A stretch of DNA of 64,000 nucleotides from Roseiarcus sp963741405 (GTDB taxonomy: Bacteria > Pseudomonadota > Alphaproteobacteria > Rhizobiales > Beijerinckiaceae), in contig CAVUHX010000054.1 of assembly GCA_963741405.1 (NCBI GenBank), positions 21,282 to 85,281 on the forward strand. The letters run 5' to 3'. Numbering within the stretch: position 1 is the first letter of the stretch; each line of letters opens with the position of its first letter. The notes below the pieces were generated by a model, which worked only from the letters and a program-made list of their open reading frames with translations, was not told where the DNA came from and did not search any database. Shown one piece after another: positions 17,330 to 25,822 of this stretch. The position numbers were made by a program, and so were the translations under genes.

Positions 17330-18417
17330 GCTGCGGCTCCCACGGTTGCAGGTCGCGCCTCGCGCACGAAGCGCAGGCGGTAGCGCACGAGGACGTCGCT
17401 CGCGAGGATGAAAAACAGCATGGTCGCCTGGAAGATGCCTGCGGTCGCCGACGGCACGTGGACCACCGTTTGCGCGACCTGGCCGCCGACATAGGTGACG
17501 GCGAGAATAAGGCCGGCGAGAAAGACGCCAACCGGGTGAAGCCGGCCCAGGAACGACACGATGATGGCGGTGAAGCCGTAGCCGGAGGGAAAGCCGAGGT
17601 TGATCTGGCCGAGCTGGCTCATCGTCTCGAGGATGCCGGCGAGCCCGGCGCTTCCGCCACTGATCAGGAGCGTCGACCATACGGTGCGCGATGCGTCGAA
17701 GCCGCCGTAGCGGGCGGCGCTCGGCGCGGCGCCGACGGTTCGCACGGAGAAGCCGTAAACCGAGCGCGTGGTCAGGATCCAAAAGACGAAGGTCAGGACG
17801 ATGGCGACCACGAATCCCGGCGGGATGACGGTTCCCGGCAGAACGTGCGGCAGCGACTCCGCCGCGCTGAGCGGCGGGGTCTGGGGGAAGTTGTGGCCGT
17901 TCGGATCCTTCCATGGGCCACCGACCAGATAGCTGAGGACCTGCATTGCGACGTAGACGAGCATCAGGGTCGAGAGCACTTCGGAGACGCGGTAACGTGT
18001 CTTGAGAAGCGCGGGGATGGCCGCCCAGGCCATGCCGCCGATGATCCCGGCGGCGATCATCAACGGGATCGCCCAGAACCCCGGCGCGTCGGGCAGGAAG
18101 TAGGCGACGCCGGCCCCCGTCAGCGCTCCGATGATGTACTGACCTTCAGCCCCGATGTTCCAGATTTTCGCTTGGTTGCCAAGCGACAGGCCGAGCCCGA
18201 TCATGATCAACGGCGCCGCCTTGGTCAGGACGTCCTGCCATTTGTACGACGCCACGATCGGCGTGATGAAGGTCTGGTAGATCGCGTTCGTCCCGTCGAA
18301 GCCGATCAACTCGAAGATGACTGCCCCGAGCAGCATGGTCAGCAGCACGGAGGCGATGGGCGTCGCGACGAGCATCAAACGGCTCGGCGTGAGCCGCTTT
18401 TCAAGTCGAATGCGCAT
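17326..18417 (-). CDS. ABC transporter permease, BMP/nucleoside type (first permease)
   Basis: The 363-residue protein is a YufP/NupP-like permease. A basic N-terminus (MRIRLEKRLTPSRL) is followed by about nine hydrophobic helices, the GNQAKIWNIGAEGQYIIGAL motif diagnostic of this family, and the coupling segment SVRTVGAAPSAARYGGFDAS. It pairs with the downstream permease to form the translocation pore. Its ATG lies inside the end of the ATPase gene (17-base overlap), so the three are translationally coupled. The gene is intact. Confidence 0.88.
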   Translation of the reverse strand: MRIRLEKRLTPSRLMLVATPIASVLLTMLLGAVIFELIGFDGTNAIYQTFITPIVASYKWQDVLTKAAPLIMIGLGLSLGNQAKIWNIGAEGQYIIGALTGAGVAYFLPDAPGFWAIPLMIAAGIIGGMAWAAIPALLKTRYRVSEVLSTLMLVYVAMQVLSYLVGGPWKDPNGHNFPQTPPLSAAESLPHVLPGTVIPPGFVVAIVLTFVFWILTTRSVYGFSVRTVGAAPSAARYGGFDASRTVWSTLLISGGSAGLAGILETMSQLGQINLGFPSGYGFTAIIVSFLGRLHPVGVFLAGLILAVTYVGGQVAQTVVHVPSATAGIFQATMLFFILASDVLVRYRLRFVREARPATVGAAA

Positions 18418-20008
18418 GCAGATGCTCTGTCATTTCCATCGTCGCCGATGGGTCGCCGTGGATGCCGCCCATGAGGAGTCCGATTGCCTCAATCGAGACC
18501 TCGCCGACCTTCATCGGCGGCGACAGTCTGCCGAGATTGATCACAGCCAGCGTGTCGCAAAGCGTCAGGAGTTCGTCCAGATCCTGGGAAATGACGAGTA
18601 CGGCCGATCCTCGCGCCGCCAGATCGACGATCGCCTGATGGATCGCCGCCGCGGCGCCCGCATCCACCCCCCAGGTCGGCTGGCAGACGACCAGCGCTTC
18701 GGGGCGCTGCAGGATCTCGCGCCCCATGATGAACTTCTGCAGGTTTCCGCCGGAGAGCGAGCTTGCGAGCGCGCCGGGACCCGTCGCCTTCACGGTGAAG
18801 GCGCCAATCACCTCCGCAGCATAGTTGGTCGCCTTGTCCGGGTCGATGAGGCCGAAGCGCACGAGCTCCATACGGTCGCGTCCCGTAAGCGAAACGTTAT
18901 CGGTGAGCGAGAAATCGCTGACGGCGGCATGGCCGTGGCGCTCTTCCGGCACCGCGCAAAGTCCGAGGCTTCGACGGTCCGTCACACCTAGCCGCCCGAC
19001 CGACTTTCCGGCGAGCAACACGGCGTGAGGCGTCGGCGCGAGGGATTCGCCGCTCATTGCGGAAAGCAGCTCGTTCTGTCCGTTGCCCGCCACGCCCGCC
19101 ACGCCGAAGATCTCGCCGGCCCGAACGACGAGCGCGACGTCGTCGAGGGCGACGCCGAACTCGGTCGGCTTCGGCAGCGAAAGCCCCAGCGCCTCCAGCT
19201 TCGGCGGACCGAACACGCGGGCGATGGGTTTGGCGATCTCCTTCAGGTTGGCGCCGATCATCATTTCGGCCATCGACCGCGAGGTTTCGCGTTTAGGGTC
19301 GCAGCTGGCAACGACCTTGCCGCCGCGCAGGATGGTCGCGGTGTCGCAGAGGGCGATGATTTCGTGCAGCTTGTGGGAGATGTAGAGGATGGAGCAGCCG
19401 CTGGCGGCGAGACGCCTCAGCGTCTCGAACAATTGCGTGACCTCCTGCGGCGTCAGGACCGAGGTCGGTTCGTCCATGATCAGCAGGCTCGGATCGAGCA
19501 GGAGCGCGCGCACGATCTCGATGCGCTGACGCTCGCCGACGCTCAGCGTCGAGACGATCCGGCGCGGATCGAGCTTGAGGTGGTAGGTTTCAAGAACGCG
19601 GTTGAACTCGGCGAGCAGCTCGCGGGAGTTCAGGCGCGAGTTGAGGCCGAGCGAGATGTTCTCGAGCACTGTCATCGCCTCGAACAACGAGAAGTGTTGG
19701 AACACCATGCCGATCCCGAGACGGCGGGCGGCGCGCGGATTGGGGATCCGCACGGGCGCGCCGTCGAACAGGATCTGCCCCTCGTCCGGATCGAGCACGC
19801 CATAGATTATTTTGACGAGGGTCGATTTGCCGGCGCCATTCTCGCCGAGCAGCGCATGGATTTCGCCGGGTCGGACGTTGAGGTTGACGTTGTCGTTGGC
19901 CCGCACTCCGGGGAACGACTTACTGACGCCGGCGAGCCTCAGTCTCGAAGGAGCTTCAGCCTTCACCTCGCCAAGTCCCTGGCCATGACCCTGCTTCCCA
20001 GCCTTCAT
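18401..20008 (-). CDS. ABC transporter ATP-binding protein with two ATPase domains, BMP/nucleoside type
   Basis: The 535-residue protein contains two ABC domains in tandem. The first has Walker A GENGAGKSTLVKIIYG, Q-loop GMVFQHFSLFEAM, signature LSVGERQRIEI and Walker B LLIMDEPTSVL. The second has a degenerate P-loop GVAGNGQNELLSAMSG and signature SLSGGNLQKFIMGRE, as usual in the RbsA/YufO group. It energises the two permeases encoded downstream. I chose the ATG at 20008; sequence upstream in frame is not family-like. The 233 bases between this start and the divergent deaminase gene must hold both promoters, but I see no clear operator. The gene is intact. Confidence 0.88.
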   Translation of the reverse strand: MKAGKQGHGQGLGEVKAEAPSRLRLAGVSKSFPGVRANDNVNLNVRPGEIHALLGENGAGKSTLVKIIYGVLDPDEGQILFDGAPVRIPNPRAARRLGIGMVFQHFSLFEAMTVLENISLGLNSRLNSRELLAEFNRVLETYHLKLDPRRIVSTLSVGERQRIEIVRALLLDPSLLIMDEPTSVLTPQEVTQLFETLRRLAASGCSILYISHKLHEIIALCDTATILRGGKVVASCDPKRETSRSMAEMMIGANLKEIAKPIARVFGPPKLEALGLSLPKPTEFGVALDDVALVVRAGEIFGVAGVAGNGQNELLSAMSGESLAPTPHAVLLAGKSVGRLGVTDRRSLGLCAVPEERHGHAAVSDFSLTDNVSLTGRDRMELVRFGLIDPDKATNYAAEVIGAFTVKATGPGALASSLSGGNLQKFIMGREILQRPEALVVCQPTWGVDAGAAAAIHQAIVDLAARGSAVLVISQDLDELLTLCDTLAVINLGRLSPPMKVGEVSIEAIGLLMGGIHGDPSATMEMTEHLHAHST

Positions 20009-20241
20009 CCGGCGATTGCCCGGTTCTGCCTGCGCAAGAATTGCGCCGCTCCCTTTCCGCCTGCCTTGCCGTGGAGGCGAATGCTGCTGCGTCTGTCGCT
20101 TGCGCAATGTCGCCCGACCCTAACGCTGCACGGTGAACTGTCAAATTAATTGGCGGTAACGGTTGTGGACTGCCCAAGAAATCGGCGCCGCAGCGGCCCG
20201 GTGTTCGTGCTATCGAACGCGAACCCGCTTGAGAGACGCCG

Positions 20242-20739
20242 ATGACAGTTTCCGTTCGCCCCTATGACGAGGCCCTGCTGCGGCGGGCCTTCGATGTCGC
20301 CAAGCGCGCCCGCGAGGGTGGCGACCATCCGTTCGGCTCCGTTCTGGCGGACGGCGAGGGAAGCCTGCTGATGGAGCAGGGCAACGGCTTTACCAGCGAG
20401 GGCCGCGATCGGACCGCTCACGCCGAGCGCCTGCTCGCTTCGCGCGCCGCCCGCGCCTATGACCTTAAGTTCCTCGCCCGCTGCACGCTGTACACCTCCG
20501 CCGAACCCTGCGCGATGTGCGCCGGGGCGATCTACTGGGCCGGCATCGGGCGGGTCGTCTACGGGCAGACGGAGAAGGGGCTGAAAAAGTTGACCGGCGC
20601 GCACGAGGAGAACCCGACCCTCGACCTGCCGTGCGAAATCGTCTTTTCTGCCGGCCAGCGCCCGACCGAGGTCGTCGGGCCGCTGCTCGAGGAGGAGGCC
20701 GCGGCGCTGCAGGCGGATTTCTGGAAGGACGAGGATTAG
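20242..20739 (+). CDS. nucleoside/purine deaminase, CMP/dCMP-type zinc enzyme
   Basis: The 165-residue protein has the zinc-dependent deaminase motifs: HAE (His60, Glu62) in RTAHAERLLASRAA and PCAMC (Cys90, Cys93) in SAEPCAMCAGAIYWA. These bind zinc and provide the catalytic glutamate. Size and pattern fit the guanine deaminase / nucleoside deaminase group rather than tRNA deaminase TadA. It is divergent from the BMP-type transporter operon, which suggests that the imported compound is a purine, nucleoside or related base deaminated in the cytosol (inference). Intact; ATG chosen, with a GAGAGACGCCG sequence just upstream. Confidence 0.82.
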   Translation: MTVSVRPYDEALLRRAFDVAKRAREGGDHPFGSVLADGEGSLLMEQGNGFTSEGRDRTAHAERLLASRAARAYDLKFLARCTLYTSAEPCAMCAGAIYWAGIGRVVYGQTEKGLKKLTGAHEENPTLDLPCEIVFSAGQRPTEVVGPLLEEEAAALQADFWKDED

Positions 20740-21012
20740 GGCCGCGGGCGTGATCGCGGCCTTGCCGCCGGTTTAGCGCCAACTTAGCGGCGGGCCTCAA
20801 TGATTTCATGGGGTTGCGACCCCGTTTAGCGTTGCCCTCACAGGTCGGGTGAGCATCCACCTATATAACAATTAGAAAGTGTAAATATCGTCGTCTTCGC
20901 GAGCTTGTCGGAGACCCACCCGCCAGGAGGACGAGGCGAGCCTCAGCCATTCCATTCCTGTCCAGTTCAATGGCGCGGCGCATCCAGTCTATATCATGCC
21001 ACTGGCGCGCCG

Positions 21013-21717
21013 ATGTCGCTGCTTCCGTCTCCAACGCCGCTGCACGACGCGGCTGGCAAGCTGATCGGCGGCGTCAATATGCTGGTCGATATTACCGACT
21101 GCAAGCAGGCCGAACTGCGCCAGCAGTTCCTGATCAACGAACTCAACCACCGGCTGAAAAACACGCTGACCACAGTGCAAGCGATCGCAGCGCAGACGTT
21201 TCGCGGCGCCGCAAACGATCCGGCCTTGCTGGAAGCCTTCGAAGCCTTGCTTATCGCGCTCTCCAACGCGCACACGATTCTTACGGAGAGCTACTCGGGA
21301 GGCGCGGATATCCGTGATGTCGTGGTGCGGGCGGTCGCGCCGCACGCGGGGTCGGAGCGGATAAAGGTGCATGGCCCATCGATCCGGCTTTCGCCAAAGG
21401 CGGCATTGGCGATCGCGATGGGGATGCACGAGCTTGCGACCAACGCCGTGAAGTACGGCGCTTTGTCGAACGGGCCCGGGCAGGTCGCCATCACATGGTC
21501 GATCGAGGAACCGGCGCCCGGTAATCTGAATTTGTTGTGGACCGAAAGCGGAGGTCCGCCTGTCGAAAGGCCCGCGCATAAAGGCGTTGGCTCACGGCTG
21601 ATCGAGCGGAATCTCGCACACGATTTGGACGGGCTGGCGCGGATCGACTACCGGCCCGACGGTTTATCCACGATCACCAGTCCCCTGGAACCCGTGGCGG
21701 GGGGCAGATCGACCTGA
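21013..21717 (+). CDS. HWE-family sensor histidine kinase, N-terminally truncated
   Basis: The 234-residue product keeps only the end of a PAS domain (PSPTPLHDAAGKLIGGVNML) and then a full HWE kinase module: phospho-acceptor region LINELNHRLKNTLTTVQAIA, the N-box MHELATNAVKYGALS and the final WTESGGPP and GVGSRLIERNL motifs. HWE kinases normally carry one or more complete PAS/GAF sensor domains, and none is found upstream in any frame, so the gene looks 5-prime truncated. An ATG at 21013 could still allow translation of a sensorless kinase. A broken receiver gene follows 28 bases downstream. The 270 bases before it (20740-21012) show no supported gene. Confidence 0.7.
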   Translation: MSLLPSPTPLHDAAGKLIGGVNMLVDITDCKQAELRQQFLINELNHRLKNTLTTVQAIAAQTFRGAANDPALLEAFEALLIALSNAHTILTESYSGGADIRDVVVRAVAPHAGSERIKVHGPSIRLSPKAALAIAMGMHELATNAVKYGALSNGPGQVAITWSIEEPAPGNLNLLWTESGGPPVERPAHKGVGSRLIERNLAHDLDGLARIDYRPDGLSTITSPLEPVAGGRST

Positions 21718-21745
21718 TCAGTGCGCGGCCGTTAAGGGATCGTCA

Positions 21746-22113
21746 ATGTCCACAGGGGCGAGCCGGCGCCGGGTCTTGATCGCGATGACGGGGGAATGGG
21801 AGCCATGCTCCTCGAGGATATGCTTAGCGACCTTGGACACGAGGTGGTCGCCATTGCCGGACGAATTGATCGTGCCGCCCGGTTGATAGCCGAGGTCGAG
21901 GCCGACGTTGTGATCTTCGATGTCAATCTCAACGGCGAGCAGACCTATCCGCTCGCCAGCGCGCTTAGAGCATGAAATATGCCGTTCATTTTCGCGACCG
22001 GCTATGGGGCTGCCGGAGTGAAAGAAGCATGGAGAAGCACGCCGGTCCTGCAGAAGCCGTTTCAGGCACGCGACCTCGAGCGAGCCATACGCCAAGCCGT
22101 CGGAGCTAGATAA
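21746..22113 (+). pseudogene. response-regulator receiver protein, frameshifted and with internal stop
   Basis: Starting at the ATG of MSTGASRRRVLIA, homology to a receiver domain continues after a one-base loss near 21785 as GGMGAMLLEDMLSDLGHEVV, VIFDVNLNGEQ (phospho-acceptor Asp), ALRA, a TGA at 21973-21975, then NMPFIFATGYG and the conserved VLQKPF. The TGA stands where relatives have Arg (ALRARNMPFIFATGY), another apparent CGA to TGA change. Single-domain receivers of this sort commonly follow HWE kinases. As read, neither half can fold into a working receiver, so the two-component pair is dead. Confidence 0.75.
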
Positions 22114-22211
22114 AGCATCGGTCGAGACGCGGCAAAGCGGATCGCGCGCAGGCCGAGGGCGTGCGTCAGCTCAACCCTCATGTGGCAGGGTGATCCTCGA
22201 CAAACTCAGCT

Positions 22212-23240
22212 TCAACGCCCGCCGCGCTCCGCCCGCCAGCGGGCCGGCGTGGTTCCGGACCACGCCTTGAAGGCGCGGGTGAAGACGCTTTGCTCGGCGA
22301 AGCCCAGGATCGTTGTGATCTCGGCGATCCGCTTGCCCTTCATGAGCAGGCTCTGGGCGGCCTCGTATCTTGCTTCGTCGGCGAGGCCCGAATAGGTGAG
22401 CCCATGCGTCTCGAGGCGATGGCCGAAGGTTCGCGTGTTGAGTTCGAGCGCGCGGCAGACGTTGTCGCGGTTCAGCGCGCCGGCGCGGAGTCGGGCGCGA
22501 ATGATCGATTTGACCGAGGAAACGAAGTCGTCCCGCGCATTGGCGATCGCTTCTTCGTGCAAGGGAGCGAGGATTGCCGCGTAGTTGGGGTCGCGGTCGC
22601 GCACAGGCGCTTCGAGCGTGGCGGCGTCGAATATCACGGCGGCGGTCGGCGCGCCGTACTCGACCGGAGCCTCGAAGACCTTCGAGAAAGGCGTCCTGTC
22701 GTTCGGCGGGTGGCGGGTAAGGCGCACGCGAAACGGACGCCAGCTGGGCCCGCAGAAAGAGCGCATGATGTTCATGACGACCGCCATCGCGGCGTCGACG
22801 ATCTGGTCGGCGCTCTCGATGCCGGGCGCCGCGACGACGTATCCAAAGGAGGCGAGGCCGTCGCGCTCGCTAAAAACGATCGCGCCTCCGGTGTCGCTGG
22901 TCTTCAGTCCATCGGCGACCGTCCGCAGCGCTTCGCGAACGGTCGGCGCGTGGAGCGAGACGATGCCGGTGAGCCCCATCGCGGTCGCGTCCATCCGCGT
23001 GCCGACGCGCAGGCCGAAGCATTCGCAGCCCGTCGCCTTCACACATTCGGATATCAGCGTGCCGAGCATCGCGAAAGGCATGTCGTTGTTGGAATTGGCG
23101 AACAGGCCCGGGTCGACGCCAGCCACCCGCAGAACCGCGTCCGGGTCCGCGCCAAATTCCCTCATCGTTTCAGGGATCCGCGCAGCGTTGCGCACCTTGA
23201 TCGTGGCATAACGTGGCCTGGTTCGAGACGCCGTATCCAA
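22212..23240 (-). CDS. AraC-family transcriptional regulator
   Basis: The 342-residue protein has the N-terminal domain of the OruR/arabinose-binding-like AraC group (ECFGLRVGTRMDATAMGLTG, ALRTVADGLKTSDTGG) and a C-terminal double helix-turn-helix: NRDNVCRALELNTRTFGHRL, then SLLMKGKRIAEITTILGFAE and SVFTRAFKAWSGTTPARWR. Such regulators usually activate metabolic genes in response to small molecules. No obvious target is adjacent: the divergent gene is a small membrane protein. The gene is intact, which contrasts with the broken kinase and receiver next to it. Confidence 0.85.
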   Translation of the reverse strand: MDTASRTRPRYATIKVRNAARIPETMREFGADPDAVLRVAGVDPGLFANSNNDMPFAMLGTLISECVKATGCECFGLRVGTRMDATAMGLTGIVSLHAPTVREALRTVADGLKTSDTGGAIVFSERDGLASFGYVVAAPGIESADQIVDAAMAVVMNIMRSFCGPSWRPFRVRLTRHPPNDRTPFSKVFEAPVEYGAPTAAVIFDAATLEAPVRDRDPNYAAILAPLHEEAIANARDDFVSSVKSIIRARLRAGALNRDNVCRALELNTRTFGHRLETHGLTYSGLADEARYEAAQSLLMKGKRIAEITTILGFAEQSVFTRAFKAWSGTTPARWRAERGGR

Positions 23241-23402
23241 CGTTTTCCCACCGTGCTCGGCTACGGCGCGATACGCCGCCGATTTCGAGTTTGCAGCCCA
23301 GCCCCCTTCGATGTCTCACTTAGTCAATTTTTCGCCCGCGAAGTCAATGACGCCGCGCCTCGAACCCTCTAGGCTGGCCACAGAGTCGACAAGGAGTCGA
23401 GT

Positions 23403-23807
23403 GTGGCCGACAGGGACGCTGGCGCTTTCTCGGTGGCAGGCCCGGCCATTGCGGCGGCCGGGTTGGAGATTTTGACCGGGGCCGCCCTGTTTGTGGCGCC
23501 GTCGCTCCTGGCGCGGCTGCTGTTCGGGTCGGAAATGGGCGGGTCGGGCGACCACGTAGGCCGAATTGCCGGCCTCGTCATGCTGTGTCTCGCCGTTGGC
23601 TGCTGGCCGCGGGCCTCAGAGGGCGTCTCGCCCCGGGCGCTGGCGTCGCTACTCGCGCTCAGCGCGCTTGCGGCGCTGTACCTTCTCGTTGTCGGAGCAG
23701 GCGGAGCGAACGTGGGCCTGTTGCTGTGGCCGGCCTTCGCGGCCCACGCCATTCTCGCGGGTCTTCTGGCGCGCGTCTGGTTGGCGGGCCGACGTTCGAG
23801 CGCATGA
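23403..23807 (+). CDS. small integral membrane protein
   Basis: The 134-residue product is almost entirely hydrophobic, with four likely transmembrane helices: around residues 15-40 (AAAGLEILTGAALFVAPSLL), 53-68, 78-98 and 104-125. It starts at GTG. The pattern resembles small four-helix DUF4345/DoxX-like proteins, but I see no diagnostic motif. It is followed by a set of secreted-protein genes on the same strand. Function unknown. Confidence 0.6.
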   Translation: MADRDAGAFSVAGPAIAAAGLEILTGAALFVAPSLLARLLFGSEMGGSGDHVGRIAGLVMLCLAVGCWPRASEGVSPRALASLLALSALAALYLLVVGAGGANVGLLLWPAFAAHAILAGLLARVWLAGRRSSA

Positions 23808-23916
23808 CGCATGGAGACAAGGCGGGTCGCACGCAGACAAGGCGGAAAGTCTTGAAGAATTTCCGGGAGGTACGGCAAGGGGAGCTTCCCCGGATGGATT
23901 GGAATCGGAGGAAACA

Positions 23917-24273
23917 ATGAAACGAGCTATGCTTATTGGACTTGCGGGGGCTTTGGCGACGATTGGCATGGCGAAGGCCGACCCGGTCGATCTCAACGCC
24001 TATGTCGACGCCAATGGTTTCATCGACGTGACGGCGCTGACCTGCGGCCAGCTCGCCAATACCTATCAGGAGGACGCCAACGCGCTCATGTCCTGGTACA
24101 GCGGCTGGTACAACGGCCTCGATCACAAGCACTACATGGACTACAAGAAAGGCCGCGAGCTCGAACATCTCGTCATCGAATATTGCAAGGCGCACCAGGA
24201 CGAGAAGATCATTCACTCCATCGCCGTGAACCTGCACGACATGCGCGCCGAAGGCATGATGATGGAGAAGTGA
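23917..24273 (+). CDS. HdeA/HdeB-like acid-stress chaperone family protein
   Basis: The 118-residue protein has a signal peptide (residues 1-20, ending MAKA) and a mature domain with two cysteines: VTALTCGQLANTYQEDANAL and HLVIEYCKAHQDEKI, plus the aromatic SWYSGWYNG in between. This Cys spacing and the small helical size match HdeA/HdeB periplasmic chaperones, which prevent aggregation at low pH. GGAG lies 6 bases before the ATG. The next gene follows after 6 bases, so they are likely co-transcribed. Intact. Confidence 0.75.
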   Translation: MKRAMLIGLAGALATIGMAKADPVDLNAYVDANGFIDVTALTCGQLANTYQEDANALMSWYSGWYNGLDHKHYMDYKKGRELEHLVIEYCKAHQDEKIIHSIAVNLHDMRAEGMMMEK

Positions 24274-24279
24274 GGGGTC

Positions 24280-24687
24280 ATGAGAAAACTGCTTCTATCG
24301 ACGGCGCTTTGCGTTGCGGCGCCGCTTTGTCTGGCGACCGCGGCGAACGCCCAGCAAACGGTGACCTTTCTCTGCGCGGCGCCGGCCGGACACGTGTGCC
24401 AATTCGCGGTGAAAATCGCGGGCTCTCAGATGGATTTCGCTTTGCCTTCGGGCGAGCGAAAGGAAGTGGCCAATGTCACTCCACACGCCGACAAATACTG
24501 TGTCTGCGACCCCGGCCCGGTGACCCCGGACTGCAAGGCGCCGCGCCTGGATCATTGGTGCCTGGGCTCCTGGCTCGACGTCGACACGGGGCTCAATTCC
24601 GAGAATGACATCGCCAGAAATCGCTTCGCAGTCGGCCCGACGCCGGCGTCGGGCATTGTTCCGATTGCTCCGCAGGAAGCAAACTGA
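24280..24687 (+). CDS. secreted cysteine-containing protein of unknown function
   Basis: The 135-residue product has a signal peptide ending at ANAQQ, then a mature part with six cysteines (FLCAAPAGHVCQF, KYCVCDPGPVTPDCKAP, HWCLG) that suggest disulfide-stabilised folding in the periplasm. I do not recognise the family. A decayed second copy is found at 29943-30143, so the gene has been duplicated at least once. It lies 6 bases downstream of the HdeA-like gene and upstream of a second Cys-rich secreted protein, suggesting a run of envelope-stress or surface proteins. Confidence 0.6.
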   Translation: MRKLLLSTALCVAAPLCLATAANAQQTVTFLCAAPAGHVCQFAVKIAGSQMDFALPSGERKEVANVTPHADKYCVCDPGPVTPDCKAPRLDHWCLGSWLDVDTGLNSENDIARNRFAVGPTPASGIVPIAPQEAN

Positions 24688-24742
24688 CGCGCAGCGTGAT
24701 TGATCGGGACTTCGGCGAAACGACCGCAAAGGAGCAGCGGAC

Positions 24743-25612
24743 ATGGGGTCAAGTTGGAAGTGGGCCAAAGGGCGGATCACCGCCGCAGGATTCGCCGTGG
24801 CGCTCGCGCTCAGCATTGGCGCGGCCGCGCCAGCAATGGCGCAGGACAAGCTCGATCAGGATTTCGGGATCATCAAGGCGTGCGCCGGCGATGTCTGGCG
24901 CCTCTGCTCGGACGTGCTGCCCGATGTCGGACGCATGAAAGAATGCATGCAGAACAAGATGGGCCAGCTTCCCAAGGCTTGTCTCGACACGCTTCTCGAC
25001 GCGATGGCCGGTTCGACGTTCAAGGTCTGCAAGGATCAGACTTATGCGCTTTGCGCCGCGGCGCGCTGCAACGTGTATGACGGCGTCGCCTATTGCCAGT
25101 GCGAAGAGAAGCACGGCGACAGCATCAGCCTGCCGTTTCCGATGGGCAAGGGCGTGGACGTCTGCGCGGTCAACGCCGCCGGCGCCGACAACAAATACAT
25201 GGTGAGCACCTATAGCATGCCCGAGCAGATCGCCTCGCCGCAGGGAGGCGTCGGAGTCTACACCTGCGAGGGCGGAAAGTCCGGCGGCGCATACGCCCAA
25301 TGCGATGGGGGTTTATGCTTCCGAAGCACCGAGGAAACGACGTTCCCGGGCTTCGACAAGCCTGTGCCGAAGGGACAGATCATCTGTTCGTGCCCGATCA
25401 CCGACGCCAGCTCCGGCAGCGCCCAGGGCTACCAGATTCTCGGACCCTACCCTTGTGACAAGACGTTCTTCAAATATTGCAAGAGCGACGTCGCCACAAG
25501 CAAAACGGGCTCGACGATCTATGTCGGCGCCCCGATAGGCACGGCTGCGGCCCTGACCGCGCTGCTCACCGGAAAGGCGGCTCCGCCTTTCAATGAGTGC
25601 GGATCAGAATAG
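24743..25612 (+). CDS. secreted cysteine-rich protein with GLG1-like repeat at N-terminus
   Basis: The 289-residue protein begins with a signal peptide (to about residue 34, PAMAQ). Residues 40-90 read KACAGDVWRLCSDVLPDVGR, MKECMQNKMGQLP and KACLDTLLDAMAG, the cysteine-rich repeat (GLG1-type) pattern of small alphaproteobacterial secreted proteins. The rest is a longer Cys-containing domain (about twelve more cysteines) that I do not recognise. An AAGGAG site 7 bases before the ATG supports the start. A shorter protein with two such repeats is encoded at 32394-32768. Function unknown; extracytoplasmic location is well supported. Confidence 0.65.
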   Translation: MGSSWKWAKGRITAAGFAVALALSIGAAAPAMAQDKLDQDFGIIKACAGDVWRLCSDVLPDVGRMKECMQNKMGQLPKACLDTLLDAMAGSTFKVCKDQTYALCAAARCNVYDGVAYCQCEEKHGDSISLPFPMGKGVDVCAVNAAGADNKYMVSTYSMPEQIASPQGGVGVYTCEGGKSGGAYAQCDGGLCFRSTEETTFPGFDKPVPKGQIICSCPITDASSGSAQGYQILGPYPCDKTFFKYCKSDVATSKTGSTIYVGAPIGTAAALTALLTGKAAPPFNECGSE

Positions 25613-25822
25613 GTCGGCGTGGGCGTGGGCGTGGCGAAGGTCGGAGGACGCCTTCGCCTCGGGAGCGTCGTGACGTTGTCATTGGGGCGTGATCGCTTTT
25701 GCGCGCCGGGCTAGACTACGATGGGCGAATCGACGGGCGTTGGGAGTGGGCGCGTTTCAAAACGTGACCGGGTTTGAACGATTGCGACGAGCGGATGCGC
25801 TCGCGGTCGTTGAAGGGGAGGA

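Noticed and set aside
15282..17531. A 749-codon minus-strand frame that seems to fuse a permease region with a binding protein.
   Set aside because: Only the last 358 residues (from the ATG at 16358) match a protein family. The upstream part is an out-of-frame reading of the permease gene.
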